64,000 bases of DNA. Origin: Limnohabitans sp. B9-3 (GTDB taxonomy: Bacteria > Pseudomonadota > Gammaproteobacteria > Burkholderiales > Burkholderiaceae_C). The translations under genes were made by a program, and so were the position numbers. Of this stretch, positions 11,670 to 20,537 are shown piece after piece. The notes beneath the pieces were generated by a model. It ran no database searches. It was given only the letters and a program-made list of their open reading frames with translations, and was not told the origin of the DNA. The stretch is from NCBI RefSeq assembly GCF_002778325.1, contig NZ_NESI01000005.1, forward strand, positions 182,407 to 246,406, in the 5' to 3' direction. Each line of letters begins with the position of its first letter. Position 1 is the first letter of the stretch.

Positions 11670-12629
11670 TCACAAAGGCTTCTTGATCCAGTTGGCGATT
11701 TCACCAATGATGCCGCGCCGAAACGCCAACACACAAACCACAAAAATCGCACCTTGGATGATGGTGACCCAAGCGCCAAATTGGGCCAAGTAGTTTTGCA
11801 TGCTCACAATCACAGCCGCGCCAACTACGGGTCCGAACAAGGTGCCCAAGCCGCCCAGCAAGGTCATTAAGACGACCTCACCCGACATGGACCAATGCAC
11901 GTCGGTCAGGGAAGCCAACTGAAACACCAGTGACTTGGTAGCCCCAGCCGTGCCAGCCAAAGCGCCAGAAATCACAAACGCGATGAGTTTGAACATGTCG
12001 GTGTCGTAACCCAGCGAGATGGCACGGTCTTGGTTTTCGCGGATGGCCTGGAGGATTTGACCAAAAGGCGAATAAATGATGCGCCAGATCATGGCGAATC
12101 CGGCCAGGAAAATCGTCAACACAAACAGGTACATGGCCGTGTTGTCGTTCAGATCGATGACACCAAACAACTTGCCGCGTGGCACCGACTGAATGCCATC
12201 CTCGCCGCCTGTGAACGGCGTTTGCAAATAAAGAAAGAAGACCATTTGCGAGAAGGCCAAGGTGATCATCGCAAAGTAAATGCCTTGCCGACGGATGGCC
12301 AGCATCCCCGTCAGCAAAGCCAACAAGGCCGAACAGCCGGTTGCAAACAACACGACTAACTCCGGATTCCAGCCCCAAACTTTGGCCGCATGCGCTGCTG
12401 CATAGCCAGCGGTGCCTAAAAACATGGCGTGGCCAAACGACAGCAAGCCACCAAAACCGATCAGCAGGTTAAAGGCGCAAGCAAACAAGGCAAAGCACAT
12501 GACCTTCATCAGGAAGATCGGATAAACCCAGATGGGCGCGATGGCCAGAACCAACACCATGAGGGCAAAGGCCACCCATTGGTGCGTGAACGACTGAGTC
12601 TGAATGGAGGGTGTCGAGACAGGGGTCAT
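11670..12629 (-). CDS. livM: Branched-chain amino acid-type ABC transporter permease LivM
   Basis: A 319-residue inner-membrane permease of the LivM type with about eight to nine helices. The family motif GFGGLLSFGHAMFLG is at about residues 58-72 and RRQGIYFAMITLAFSQM at about 113-129. It is the last gene of a five-gene importer operon (livG, livF, binding protein, livH, livM), starting 4 bases after livH. Liv-type systems import branched-chain amino acids but many Burkholderiales paralogues carry amides, aromatic acids or other compounds; the substrate here is not certain. Confidence 0.9.
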   Translation of the reverse strand: MTPVSTPSIQTQSFTHQWVAFALMVLVLAIAPIWVYPIFLMKVMCFALFACAFNLLIGFGGLLSFGHAMFLGTAGYAAAHAAKVWGWNPELVVLFATGCSALLALLTGMLAIRRQGIYFAMITLAFSQMVFFLYLQTPFTGGEDGIQSVPRGKLFGVIDLNDNTAMYLFVLTIFLAGFAMIWRIIYSPFGQILQAIRENQDRAISLGYDTDMFKLIAFVISGALAGTAGATKSLVFQLASLTDVHWSMSGEVVLMTLLGGLGTLFGPVVGAAVIVSMQNYLAQFGAWVTIIQGAIFVVCVLAFRRGIIGEIANWIKKPL

Positions 12630-12633
12630 GGTC

Positions 12634-13518
12634 TTACTTTTGGGTGCCGAACAACCCGGCTGGCTTGATCAGGAGAACAATGGTCATGATGATGAAAATC
12701 ACCGTACTGGAGGCTTCTGGGTAAAACACTTTGGTCAGACCTTCAATCAGGCCCAAGCCAAATCCGGTGAGGATGGCCCCCATGATGGAGCCCATGCCAC
12801 CGATCACCACCACGGCAAACACCACAATGATGATGTCAGCCCCCATGGTGGGGTTCACTTGGTAAATAGGTGCCGCCATCACGCCTGCAAAAGCAGCCAA
12901 GCCGACGCCGAAGCCATACGTTAAGGTGATCATGCGCGGCACGTTGATGCCAAACGCTTGAACCAAGCTTGGGTTCTCGGTGGCTGCGCGCAAGTAGGCG
13001 CCCAACTTGGTGCGCTCAATCACGTACCACGTGGAAAGGCAGACCACCAGCGAAGCCACAATGACCCATGCGCGGTACTTGGGCAGGAACATGAAACCGG
13101 TGTTGTAAACACCCTTGAAAACTTCGGGCACCGGATAAGGCATGCCCGAAGAACCGAATTCGTGACGAAACAGACCCTGAATGATCAAGGCCAGCCCGAA
13201 GGTCAGTAGCAGACCATAGAGATGGTCCAGCTTGTACAACTGCTTGAGCATGGTGCGCTCAATCAGCATGCCGGTGGCGCCCACTACCAGAGGTGTGACG
13301 ACCAGCGCAACCCAGTAATTGATCCCTAGCTTGGTCAAACCCAGATAGGCCACAAAGGCACCCAGCATGTACTGGGCGCCATGGGTGAAGTTGATGATGT
13401 TCAGCAAGCCGAAAATCACGGCAAGACCCAAAGAGAGCATCGCGTAAAAGGACCCGTTGATGAGTCCGATCAGCAATTGCCCAAACAGGGCTTGCGAAGG
13501 TATGCCAAAGATTTCCAT
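12634..13518 (-). CDS. livH: Branched-chain amino acid-type ABC transporter permease LivH
   Basis: A 294-residue inner-membrane permease of the LivH type. The N-terminal motif NIINFTHGAQYMLGAF (about residues 41-56) and the C-terminal GGMGSIMGAILTGFGLG stretch are typical. It pairs with LivM to form the translocation channel. It lies 33 bases after the binding-protein gene and 4 bases before livM. The length is normal. Confidence 0.92.
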   Translation of the reverse strand: MEIFGIPSQALFGQLLIGLINGSFYAMLSLGLAVIFGLLNIINFTHGAQYMLGAFVAYLGLTKLGINYWVALVVTPLVVGATGMLIERTMLKQLYKLDHLYGLLLTFGLALIIQGLFRHEFGSSGMPYPVPEVFKGVYNTGFMFLPKYRAWVIVASLVVCLSTWYVIERTKLGAYLRAATENPSLVQAFGINVPRMITLTYGFGVGLAAFAGVMAAPIYQVNPTMGADIIIVVFAVVVIGGMGSIMGAILTGFGLGLIEGLTKVFYPEASSTVIFIIMTIVLLIKPAGLFGTQK

Positions 13519-13551
13519 GATGATTCGACTTGCTTGAACAGTAGGGTGTGA

Positions 13552-14766
13552 TTACTTCTTAACCAAGGGGCATTCGCTCTCAGACAATGGGCGGAAGGCC
13601 TCATTGGCGGGAATGGTGGCCACCAAGTTGTAGTAGTCGTAAGGGCCTTTGGACTCCGAAGGCTTCTTGACCTGGAACAGGTAGGCGGGATGGATCTTGC
13701 GACCGTCAGCACGCACGGTGCCTTTGCCAAACAAAGGATCGTCCGTGGGAAGCTCTTTCATCTTGGCGGCGACTTTGGTGCCGTCATCGGTCTTGGCGGC
13801 GTCCACGGCCTTCAAGTAGTGAATCACGCTGGAATAGACGCCCGCTTGCACCATCGAAGGGTACTTGCCGCCTTGGAGTGCCGCAAAACGCTTGGTGAAA
13901 GCGCGGGTGTTGTCGTTCAGGTCCCAATAGAAGGTTTCGGTCAACTGCAGGCCTTGGGCGATGTTCAAACCCAGCGAATGCACGTCGGGCAAGAACACCA
14001 ACAAGCCCGCCAAGCTTTGGCCGCCTTTGGTGATGCCGAATTCGGCAGCTTGCTTGATCGAGTTGGTGGTGTCACCACCTGCGTTGGCCAGACCAATGAT
14101 CTTGGCTTTAGACGCTTGTGCTTGCAACAAGAAAGAAGAGAAGTCTTGTGTTGGGAACGGTGTGCGCACTTTGCCCAACACCTTGCCGCCGTTTTTCAGC
14201 ACCACGGCTTCGGTATCGCGCTCAAGCGCTTGACCAAACGTGTAATCAGCGGTCAAGAAGAACCACGTGTCGCCACCACTTTTGACAATGGCTTTGCCGG
14301 TGCCGTTGGCCAGCATCCAAGTGTCATAAGCCCAATGGATGGTGTTGGCATTACAGGCCTTGCCTGACAAATCGGCCGTTGCAGAGCCGGAGTTGACGTG
14401 CAGTTTGCCTTTGTCGGCAGACAATTTCGCAATGGCCAGGCCCACGGATGAGGTGGGCACGTCAGCGATCATGTCGACCTTGTCGGTGTCGTACCACTGG
14501 CGTGCTACGTTGGAGCCCACGTCAGGTTTGTTTTGATGGTCAGCACCCACCACTTCAACTTTCAGGGTGCTCTTGGTCGCCTTGATGTAGTCCTCGACGG
14601 CCATCTTGGCGGCGGTCACCGAACCAGGGCCCGTGATGTCAGAGTACAAGCCCGACATGTCGTTGAGCACACCGATCTTGACGATGCCGTCAGAGATTTG
14701 GGCTTGTGCAGTGCCAGCAAAGGCACATGCAGCCATGGCGGCCAGGGAAAGAAGTTTGCGTTTCAT
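13552..14766 (-). CDS. Liv-type ABC transporter periplasmic substrate-binding protein
   Basis: A 404-residue exported binding protein of the type 1 periplasmic fold (Peripla_BP_6). A signal peptide of about 22 residues ends at GTAQA. The mature protein opens with IVKIGVLNDMSGLYSD, typical of the family, and a predicted disulfide pair may involve the cysteines in KACNA and ESECPL. It delivers ligand to LivH/LivM. The subfamily is not the narrow LivJ/LivK type, so the ligand is best left as branched-chain amino acid or related small molecule. It sits mid-operon, 24 bases after livF. Confidence 0.88.
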   Translation of the reverse strand: MKRKLLSLAAMAACAFAGTAQAQISDGIVKIGVLNDMSGLYSDITGPGSVTAAKMAVEDYIKATKSTLKVEVVGADHQNKPDVGSNVARQWYDTDKVDMIADVPTSSVGLAIAKLSADKGKLHVNSGSATADLSGKACNANTIHWAYDTWMLANGTGKAIVKSGGDTWFFLTADYTFGQALERDTEAVVLKNGGKVLGKVRTPFPTQDFSSFLLQAQASKAKIIGLANAGGDTTNSIKQAAEFGITKGGQSLAGLLVFLPDVHSLGLNIAQGLQLTETFYWDLNDNTRAFTKRFAALQGGKYPSMVQAGVYSSVIHYLKAVDAAKTDDGTKVAAKMKELPTDDPLFGKGTVRADGRKIHPAYLFQVKKPSESKGPYDYYNLVATIPANEAFRPLSESECPLVKK

Positions 14767-14790
14767 TGTGTTGTCTCCAGTTAGAAAAAA

Positions 14791-15501
14791 TCAGACGCCC
14801 AAGTACTCGTTCAACATGCCCATCTTGGAGGACAGCTCTTGCGAGCTGAAGGTTTCCACCATCTGGCCATGTTCCATCACGTAAAACCGGTCTGCCAGCG
14901 GCGCGGCAAACCGGAAGTTTTGCTCCACCATGATGATGGTGAAACCCTTGGCCTTGAGGGCCGTGATCATGCGTGCCAGCGCTTGGACGATCACTGGGGC
15001 AAGGCCCTCCGAGATCTCGTCGAGCAGCAGGCACCGTGCCCCGGTGCGCAAAATGCGACCCACAGCCAGCATTTGTTGCTCGCCGCCAGACAGGCGCGTG
15101 CCTGGGCTGTTGCGACGTTCTAGTAAGTTAGGAAACATGTCGTAGATTTCTTCCACCGTCATGCCATTGGGCGCAATGACGGGCGGCAGCAACAAGTTCT
15201 CTTCGCAGGTCAAGGCAGAAAAAATACCGCGTTCTTCAGGGCAATACCCGATGCCCAATTTGGCAATTTGGTGCGGCGCCCACGTCACGGTTTCTTGGCC
15301 TTTGATGGTGATGGTGCCCGTGCGACGACCAACCAAGCCCAGAATTGACTTGATGGTCGTGGTGCGGCCCGCACCGTTGCGGCCCAGCAGTGTGACCACT
15401 TCGCCTTCGTTCACGGTCATATCCACCCCATGCAGGATATGAGACTCGCCGTACCAGGCCTGCAAATTGCTGATGCGCAAAAATTCTTTGGGTTCAGCCA
15501 T
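14791..15501 (-). CDS. livF: Liv-type ABC transporter ATP-binding protein LivF, Walker A Lys replaced by Arg
   Basis: A 236-residue ATPase of the LivF family. The signature motif LSGGEQQMLAVGR and Walker B CLLLDEISEGLAP are intact, as is the downstream His (MVEQN). The Walker A loop reads GRNGAGRTTT, with Arg (codon CGC) where Lys is near-invariant in ABC ATPases. This may lower hydrolysis, leaving LivG as the main motor, or be tolerated; I believe the variant recurs in some LivF proteins but cannot check. It overlaps the livG stop by 8 bases. Confidence 0.9.
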   Translation of the reverse strand: MAEPKEFLRISNLQAWYGESHILHGVDMTVNEGEVVTLLGRNGAGRTTTIKSILGLVGRRTGTITIKGQETVTWAPHQIAKLGIGYCPEERGIFSALTCEENLLLPPVIAPNGMTVEEIYDMFPNLLERRNSPGTRLSGGEQQMLAVGRILRTGARCLLLDEISEGLAPVIVQALARMITALKAKGFTIIMVEQNFRFAAPLADRFYVMEHGQMVETFSSQELSSKMGMLNEYLGV

Positions 15502-16270
15502 GCGCCCCCTCCAGTTGGTTGTCGGCGGTGCCCATGTAGGCTTCTAGCACTTGAGGGTTTTGTGACACCACGGCGTAAGGCCCTTCAGCAATCACTTGGC
15601 CACGCTGCAACACACTGATGGTGTCGGCAATTTTGGAGACCACGTTCATGTTGTGCTCCACCATCAGAATAGTTCGGTTGGCACCGACTTTTTTGATCAG
15701 TTGTGTGACCCGATCCACGTCTTCGTGGCCCATACCTTGCGTGGGTTCGTCCAACAACATCAACTCGGGATCCATGGCCAAGGTGGTGGCGATCTCAAGG
15801 GCACGCTTGCGGCCATAAGGCAGCTCGACAGCAGTCAAGTGGGCCATATTGCCCAGGTCGACCTCATCCAGCAGCGCCATGGCTTTGTCGTTGAGTTGGT
15901 TCAGGCTGCGTTCCGATTTCCAAAAATGCATGGATAGTCCGGTCGCGCGCTGCAAGCCGATGCGCACGTTTTCCATGACCGTCAAATTGGGAAAGGTTGC
16001 CGAAATTTGAAAAGAGCGCACGATGCCGCGACGCGCCACCTGTGAAGGCTTTTCCGAAGTGATGTCGTGGCCGTTGAACACGATCTGCCCTTGGGTAGGG
16101 ATCAGAAATTTGGTCAACAGGTTAAAGACGGTGGTTTTGCCCGCGCCGTTGGGCCCGATCAAAGCGTGAATCTGTCCTCGCTTGACGCGCAGGTCCACGC
16201 CGTTGACGGCGACAAAGCCCTTGAACTCTTTGATGAGTCCACGGGTTTCTAAGATGATTGCTTCAGACAT
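15494..16270 (-). CDS. livG: Liv-type ABC transporter ATP-binding protein LivG
   Basis: A 258-residue ATPase, first gene of the importer operon. It has a canonical Walker A (GPNGAGKTT), a LivG-type signature region (ELPYGRKRALEIA) and Walker B LMLLDEPTQGM. The start MSEAIILETRGL was chosen over a frame 43 codons longer because the extra residues resemble no ABC protein and would overlap the region upstream of the moaA gene. It is divergent from moaA with about 110 bases between, which must hold both promoters. Confidence 0.92.
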   Translation of the reverse strand: MSEAIILETRGLIKEFKGFVAVNGVDLRVKRGQIHALIGPNGAGKTTVFNLLTKFLIPTQGQIVFNGHDITSEKPSQVARRGIVRSFQISATFPNLTVMENVRIGLQRATGLSMHFWKSERSLNQLNDKAMALLDEVDLGNMAHLTAVELPYGRKRALEIATTLAMDPELMLLDEPTQGMGHEDVDRVTQLIKKVGANRTILMVEHNMNVVSKIADTISVLQRGQVIAEGPYAVVSQNPQVLEAYMGTADNQLEGAHG

Positions 16271-16382
16271 CTTTATATTCTCTGAGAAGCCCACCCGTCT
16301 CCCCCTCATGGTTATCCCGATCACTTGTCGCCACAGCGTCTGGCTGGCAAGTGCGCAAAAGCAATGAGGCAAAATCAAACCC

Positions 16383-17546
16383 ATGTCAGAACGCGTCATT
16401 CCCTTAGTCGATCAACGGCTCCAATCCTTGGTGGCCACAGTGCCCACCCACCCCATTGCACCTGTGGGCCTACTGAGCGACAGCCTAGGTCGACCTTTGC
16501 ACGATCTGCGCATCAGCGTGACCGACCGCTGCAACTTCCGCTGCAACTACTGCATGCCCAAAGAAGTGTTCGACAAAGACTATGCCTATTTGCCGCAAAG
16601 CAGTTTGTTGAACTTTGAAGAAATCACCCGCTTAGCCACCATTTTTGTAGCCCACGGCGTGCGCAAAATACGGCTCACAGGCGGTGAGCCCCTGCTGCGC
16701 AAAAACTTAGAAATTTTGGTGGCACAACTGGCCAGCATCCGCACCCCCGATGGCTCACCGCTGGATCTGACGCTCACGACCAACGGCTCCTTGCTCAAGC
16801 GCAAAGCCCAGCAGCTCAAAGACGCGGGCTTGAACCGTGTGACCGTCAGCTTGGATGGCCTTGACGACGCCGTGTTCCGCCAAATGAACGACGTCGACTT
16901 CCCCGTCGCCGATGTGTTGGAGGGCATAGAAGCCGCAAAAGCTGCTGGCCTCGGCCTTGACGCACACGGACGTTTCAGCGGCCTCAAAGTCAACATGGTG
17001 GTCAAGCGTCGCACCAACGTTGATCAAATCTTGCCCATGGCACGCCACTTTCGTGGCAGCGGCATCACGCTGCGTTTCATCGAGTACATGGATGTCGGCG
17101 CCACCAACGGTTGGTGCATGGACGACGTGCTGCCTTCGGCAGACGTGATTGCCAAACTCCAGGAAGAATTCCCGTTGATCGCCCTCGACGCCACCCAGCT
17201 GGGCGAAACCGCGCAGCGTTGGGGCTACGCCAATTCAGCCGGCCAGTTCGACCCCAACTTGGGCGAAGTGGGCGTCATCAGCAGCGTCACGCAAGCGTTT
17301 TGCGGCGATTGCAACCGTGCACGTCTGTCCACCGAAGGCAAGCTCTACCTCTGCTTATTTGCGACTCAAGGTCATGATCTGCGTAGCCTCTTGCGCCAAG
17401 ACACGGCCACCGACGCGCAACTGGCCTCGGCCATCGGTCACATTTGGCACCGCCGTGACGACCGTTACTCACAACTCCGAGCCAGCTTGCCCGCCGACAA
17501 CGCCCCAGCGGTGCGTCGCGTCGAGATGAGCTACATCGGTGGTTGA
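16383..17546 (+). CDS. moaA: GTP 3',8-cyclase (radical SAM, molybdenum cofactor)
   Basis: Catalyses the first step of molybdenum cofactor synthesis, forming 3',8-cyclo-7,8-dihydro-GTP from GTP. The 387-residue protein has the N-terminal radical SAM cluster C50-x3-C54-x2-C57 and the C-terminal cluster [10 protein letters not shown]...C that binds GTP, and it ends in the essential Gly-Gly tail (SYIGG). The N terminus is somewhat longer than usual. It is followed by mobA and moeA in the same direction, so this is a cofactor operon, although moaB, moaC, moaD and moaE are not here. Confidence 0.96.
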   Translation: MSERVIPLVDQRLQSLVATVPTHPIAPVGLLSDSLGRPLHDLRISVTDRCNFRCNYCMPKEVFDKDYAYLPQSSLLNFEEITRLATIFVAHGVRKIRLTGGEPLLRKNLEILVAQLASIRTPDGSPLDLTLTTNGSLLKRKAQQLKDAGLNRVTVSLDGLDDAVFRQMNDVDFPVADVLEGIEAAKAAGLGLDAHGRFSGLKVNMVVKRRTNVDQILPMARHFRGSGITLRFIEYMDVGATNGWCMDDVLPSADVIAKLQEEFPLIALDATQLGETAQRWGYANSAGQFDPNLGEVGVISSVTQAFCGDCNRARLSTEGKLYLCLFATQGHDLRSLLRQDTATDAQLASAIGHIWHRRDDRYSQLRASLPADNAPAVRRVEMSYIGG

Positions 17547-17570
17547 TCCTCTCTTTTCAAAGCCATTGCC

Positions 17571-18209
17571 ATGACCCAAGCCATTCATCCACAAGACATC
17601 ACGGGCCTCATCTTGGCCGGTGGCCGCGGCAGCCGCATGGGCGGCGTCGACAAAGGTCTGCAAAACTTCAACGGCATGCCCCTCGCCTTGCACGCCCTGA
17701 TGCGCTTAGGGCCACAGGTCGAAAGTGTGATGGTCAACGCCAACCGCAACCTGTCCGCATACGAGTCGTTTGGCGCGTCGGTTTGGCCCGACGTGTCGTC
17801 AGACTTTGCGGGGCCCTTGTCTGGCTTTTTGGTCGGCCTTGAGCGTTGCGAAACACCTTATTTGCTGACTGTCCCCTGCGACACGCCGCGCTTACCGTTG
17901 GACTTGGCCGAGCGCTTGGCGCAAGCCTTGGTGCGCGACGATGCCGACATGGCGATGGCAGCCGCCCCAGAGGCCAATGCCCAAGGTCAATCCGAACTGC
18001 GCAGCCAACCCGTTTTTTGTCTCATCAAAGTGTCGATGCTGGAGAGTTTGGTGGCCTTTACCCACGCCGGTGGTCGCAAGATCGACGCATGGACGGGCCA
18101 ACACAGAACCGTGTTGGTGCCTTTTGATGCCCCGCAAGACGACCCCCTCGCCTTTGCCAACGTCAACACCCTGCAAGAGTTACAAGCCCTCGAAGCACAG
18201 CCCGTATGA
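17571..18209 (+). CDS. mobA: Molybdenum cofactor guanylyltransferase
   Basis: Attaches GMP from GTP to molybdopterin to give the MGD cofactor used by DMSO-reductase-family enzymes. The 212-residue protein has the nucleotidyltransferase loop [11 protein letters not shown] at residues 15-25 with K27, and the metal-binding aspartate in [10 protein letters not shown]. It starts 24 bases after moaA and overlaps moeA by 4 bases (ATGA), indicating coupling. Confidence 0.93.
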   Translation: MTQAIHPQDITGLILAGGRGSRMGGVDKGLQNFNGMPLALHALMRLGPQVESVMVNANRNLSAYESFGASVWPDVSSDFAGPLSGFLVGLERCETPYLLTVPCDTPRLPLDLAERLAQALVRDDADMAMAAAPEANAQGQSELRSQPVFCLIKVSMLESLVAFTHAGGRKIDAWTGQHRTVLVPFDAPQDDPLAFANVNTLQELQALEAQPV

Positions 18210-19489
18210 AAAGCCTGGACGACATCGCCGCAGCCTTGCAGGGCTACGATCCCCAAGCCCTGAGCGTGCAGCAAGTGGGCGATTTCCTCGCCCAGCTGAC
18301 GTACCCCTTGCCTGCCAGCGAAGCGCAAGACGTATTTTTGTTCGATGCCTTGGGTCGGGTGTTGGCCCAGGACGTGATCTCGCCCATCAGCGTACCCGCC
18401 CACAACAACTCGGCCATGGACGGCTTTGCGTTCGATGCAGCGCAACTGCAAGCTGATCAGCCCCTGACCCTGCGCTTGGCCGGCACTGCCTTGGCAGGCA
18501 AGGCCTGGCAAGGCAAAGTCAACGCTGGCGAATGCTTGAAGATCATGACGGGCGCCATCCTGCCCGACAACCTCGACACGGTGGCACCCCAAGAGTTTTG
18601 CCAAGTCCACAGCGACCACGATGTGACCACCGTCACCATCCCGCCCAAACTCTTGAAAGCCGGTGACAACCGCCGTTTGTTGGGCGAAGACCTCATGCAA
18701 GGCCAAGCCGCCTTGCAAGCGGGCCAGCACCTCACCCCTGCCGCCCTCGGGTTGATCGCCAGTTTGGGACTGCCTGATGTCCGGGTACACCGCCGTTTGC
18801 GCGTGGCTTATTTCTCTACGGGCGACGAAGTGATGAGCTTGGGCGAATCGCCCCGTGAAGGTGCGGTGTACGACAGCAACCGCTTCACCGTTTTCGGTTT
18901 GCTCACTCGGCTGGGCTGCGAGGTGATTGACATGGGCGTCGTGCGCGACGAGCCAGCGTTGTTGGAAGCGGCGTTTGCCAAAGCCGCACAAGCAGCCGAT
19001 GCCATCATCACCAGCGGGGGCGTGAGCGTGGGCGAAGCCGACTTCACCAAAACGATGATGAAAAAACTCGGTGACGTGGCGTTTTGGAAAATCGCCATGC
19101 GCCCAGGTCGCCCCATGGCCGTGGGTCGCATTGGTCAATCGGTGCTGTTTGGCTTGCCCGGCAACCCTGTGGCCGTGATGGTGACCTTCCTCGCCTTCGT
19201 GCGCCCTGCATTGCTGCGCATGATGGGCAGCAGTGCCCAGCCAGCCCCCATGTTGCGCGCCAAGTGCTTAGAGCCGCTGCGCAAAAAAGCGGGCCGCACG
19301 GAGTACCAACGGGGCTTTGTCAGCAGTGCCCCAGATGGCACGCTGCAAGTGCGCACCACGGGCAACCAAGGCTCAGGCGTGCTGAGCTCCATGGTGCAAG
19401 GCAATGGCCTCATCGTGCTACATCACGCGCAAGGCAATGTGGCCATCGGCGATGAGGTGGATGTGATGATGTTTGAAGGCGCTATTTAA
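18206..19489 (+). CDS. moeA: Molybdopterin molybdenumtransferase
   Basis: Inserts molybdate into adenylylated molybdopterin. The 427-residue chain has the MoeA N-terminal region with [11 protein letters not shown], the MoCF domain motif [14 protein letters not shown] and the C-terminal [13 protein letters not shown] segment. The length is typical. Its stop codon overlaps the stop of the convergent nitronate monooxygenase-like gene by 4 bases, so no separate terminator can lie between them. Confidence 0.95.
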   Translation: MKSLDDIAAALQGYDPQALSVQQVGDFLAQLTYPLPASEAQDVFLFDALGRVLAQDVISPISVPAHNNSAMDGFAFDAAQLQADQPLTLRLAGTALAGKAWQGKVNAGECLKIMTGAILPDNLDTVAPQEFCQVHSDHDVTTVTIPPKLLKAGDNRRLLGEDLMQGQAALQAGQHLTPAALGLIASLGLPDVRVHRRLRVAYFSTGDEVMSLGESPREGAVYDSNRFTVFGLLTRLGCEVIDMGVVRDEPALLEAAFAKAAQAADAIITSGGVSVGEADFTKTMMKKLGDVAFWKIAMRPGRPMAVGRIGQSVLFGLPGNPVAVMVTFLAFVRPALLRMMGSSAQPAPMLRAKCLEPLRKKAGRTEYQRGFVSSAPDGTLQVRTTGNQGSGVLSSMVQGNGLIVLHHAQGNVAIGDEVDVMMFEGAI

Positions 19490-20532
19490 GCCTGCTGGCA
19501 AGCCAACAGCTGCTCACGCCATCTCTGCATCAAGACAGCCGCAGGCAAGGCTTGCGCTTTGGCGTAAGCCTGACCCGCCCACAGACTTTGATGCTCGCCA
19601 TCGTTGCGCTGCACGGCGCGTTGACGAATGGGGCCCGTCAGGGTGTTTTGAATCGGAAAAGGCAAGGTGGTTTGCCCCTCCAACTGGGTCATGAATTGGT
19701 TGGCAATGCCTTGGGCACGACGTCCGGAAAAGCCACGCGTGAAGGCAGTGCCTCTGGCGTGCTCATGGCGAATGAACGCTTGGTGCGCAGGACTCGCGCC
19801 CGACTCGTCGCAACACAAAAATGCGGTGCCCATTTGCGCAGCCACAGCCCCTAAACGCATCACACGGTGAATATCTGCACCATCCATCACAGCACCCGCA
19901 GCCACGATGGGCAAACGAATGCTTGGCACTAGCAGGCGCAGCAAGTCATCCAAAGCCAGCTCTGCATCAGCACCATCTGGCTCAAACGTGCCGCGATGGC
20001 CTCCGGCTTCCGTGCCCTGGGCCACGATGAAGTCAGCGCCTGCCGCCTCAATCTGCTTCGCTTCAGCCAGACTCGTGGCCGTGATGCCCACGGTGATGCC
20101 CAACGCTTTGGCCTGTTGCATCACCGCGTCAGACGGAATGCCGAAATGGAAGGTCAGCAAAGCAGGCCGGTGTTGCCAAACGGGCTGAAGCAGGGTTTCT
20201 AAGTCCGGATAAAAAGGCGCTTGCGGCATTTGCAGCACGAAGTCCTCGGGCAAACCAAGTACGCGCAAAGCCAGCAATGCCGCCGCTTGTTGTGCAACAT
20301 CAGGCAATGCCACGGGCTGAAACACGAAGAAGTTGGCATTCAAAGGGCCCACTGTCAACGCTTGAGTGGCGTTTAAATCTGCGCTGATTTTTTCGGGGCT
20401 GGTGTAAGTAAACCCAAAACTACCCACCCCACCCGCTTTGGCCACGGCAGCGGCCAATGCGGGGGTGTTCACGCCACCCGCCATGGGCGCTTGAATCACG
20501 GGGCATGACAACTGAGCAAAATCAAAGGCCAA
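19486..20532 (-). CDS. Nitronate monooxygenase family protein
   Basis: A 348-residue FMN-dependent TIM-barrel protein. The N-terminal motif PVIQAPMAGGVNTPALAAAV (about residues 11-30) and the central AGADFIVAQGTEAGGHRG (about 168-185) are characteristic of class I nitronate monooxygenases, which detoxify propionate 3-nitronate and related compounds. The physiological substrate is not known for most bacterial members. It lies just downstream of the RND permease gene on the same strand, 5 bases after it in transcription order, so the pump operon may extend into it. Confidence 0.88.
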   Translation of the reverse strand: MAFDFAQLSCPVIQAPMAGGVNTPALAAAVAKAGGVGSFGFTYTSPEKISADLNATQALTVGPLNANFFVFQPVALPDVAQQAAALLALRVLGLPEDFVLQMPQAPFYPDLETLLQPVWQHRPALLTFHFGIPSDAVMQQAKALGITVGITATSLAEAKQIEAAGADFIVAQGTEAGGHRGTFEPDGADAELALDDLLRLLVPSIRLPIVAAGAVMDGADIHRVMRLGAVAAQMGTAFLCCDESGASPAHQAFIRHEHARGTAFTRGFSGRRAQGIANQFMTQLEGQTTLPFPIQNTLTGPIRQRAVQRNDGEHQSLWAGQAYAKAQALPAAVLMQRWREQLLACQQA

Positions 20533-20537
20533 ACGCG

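Noticed and set aside
17987..19138. 383-codon frame opposite mobA/moeA
   Set aside because: Shadow of two well-supported molybdenum cofactor genes; His-rich composition is typical of antisense translation.
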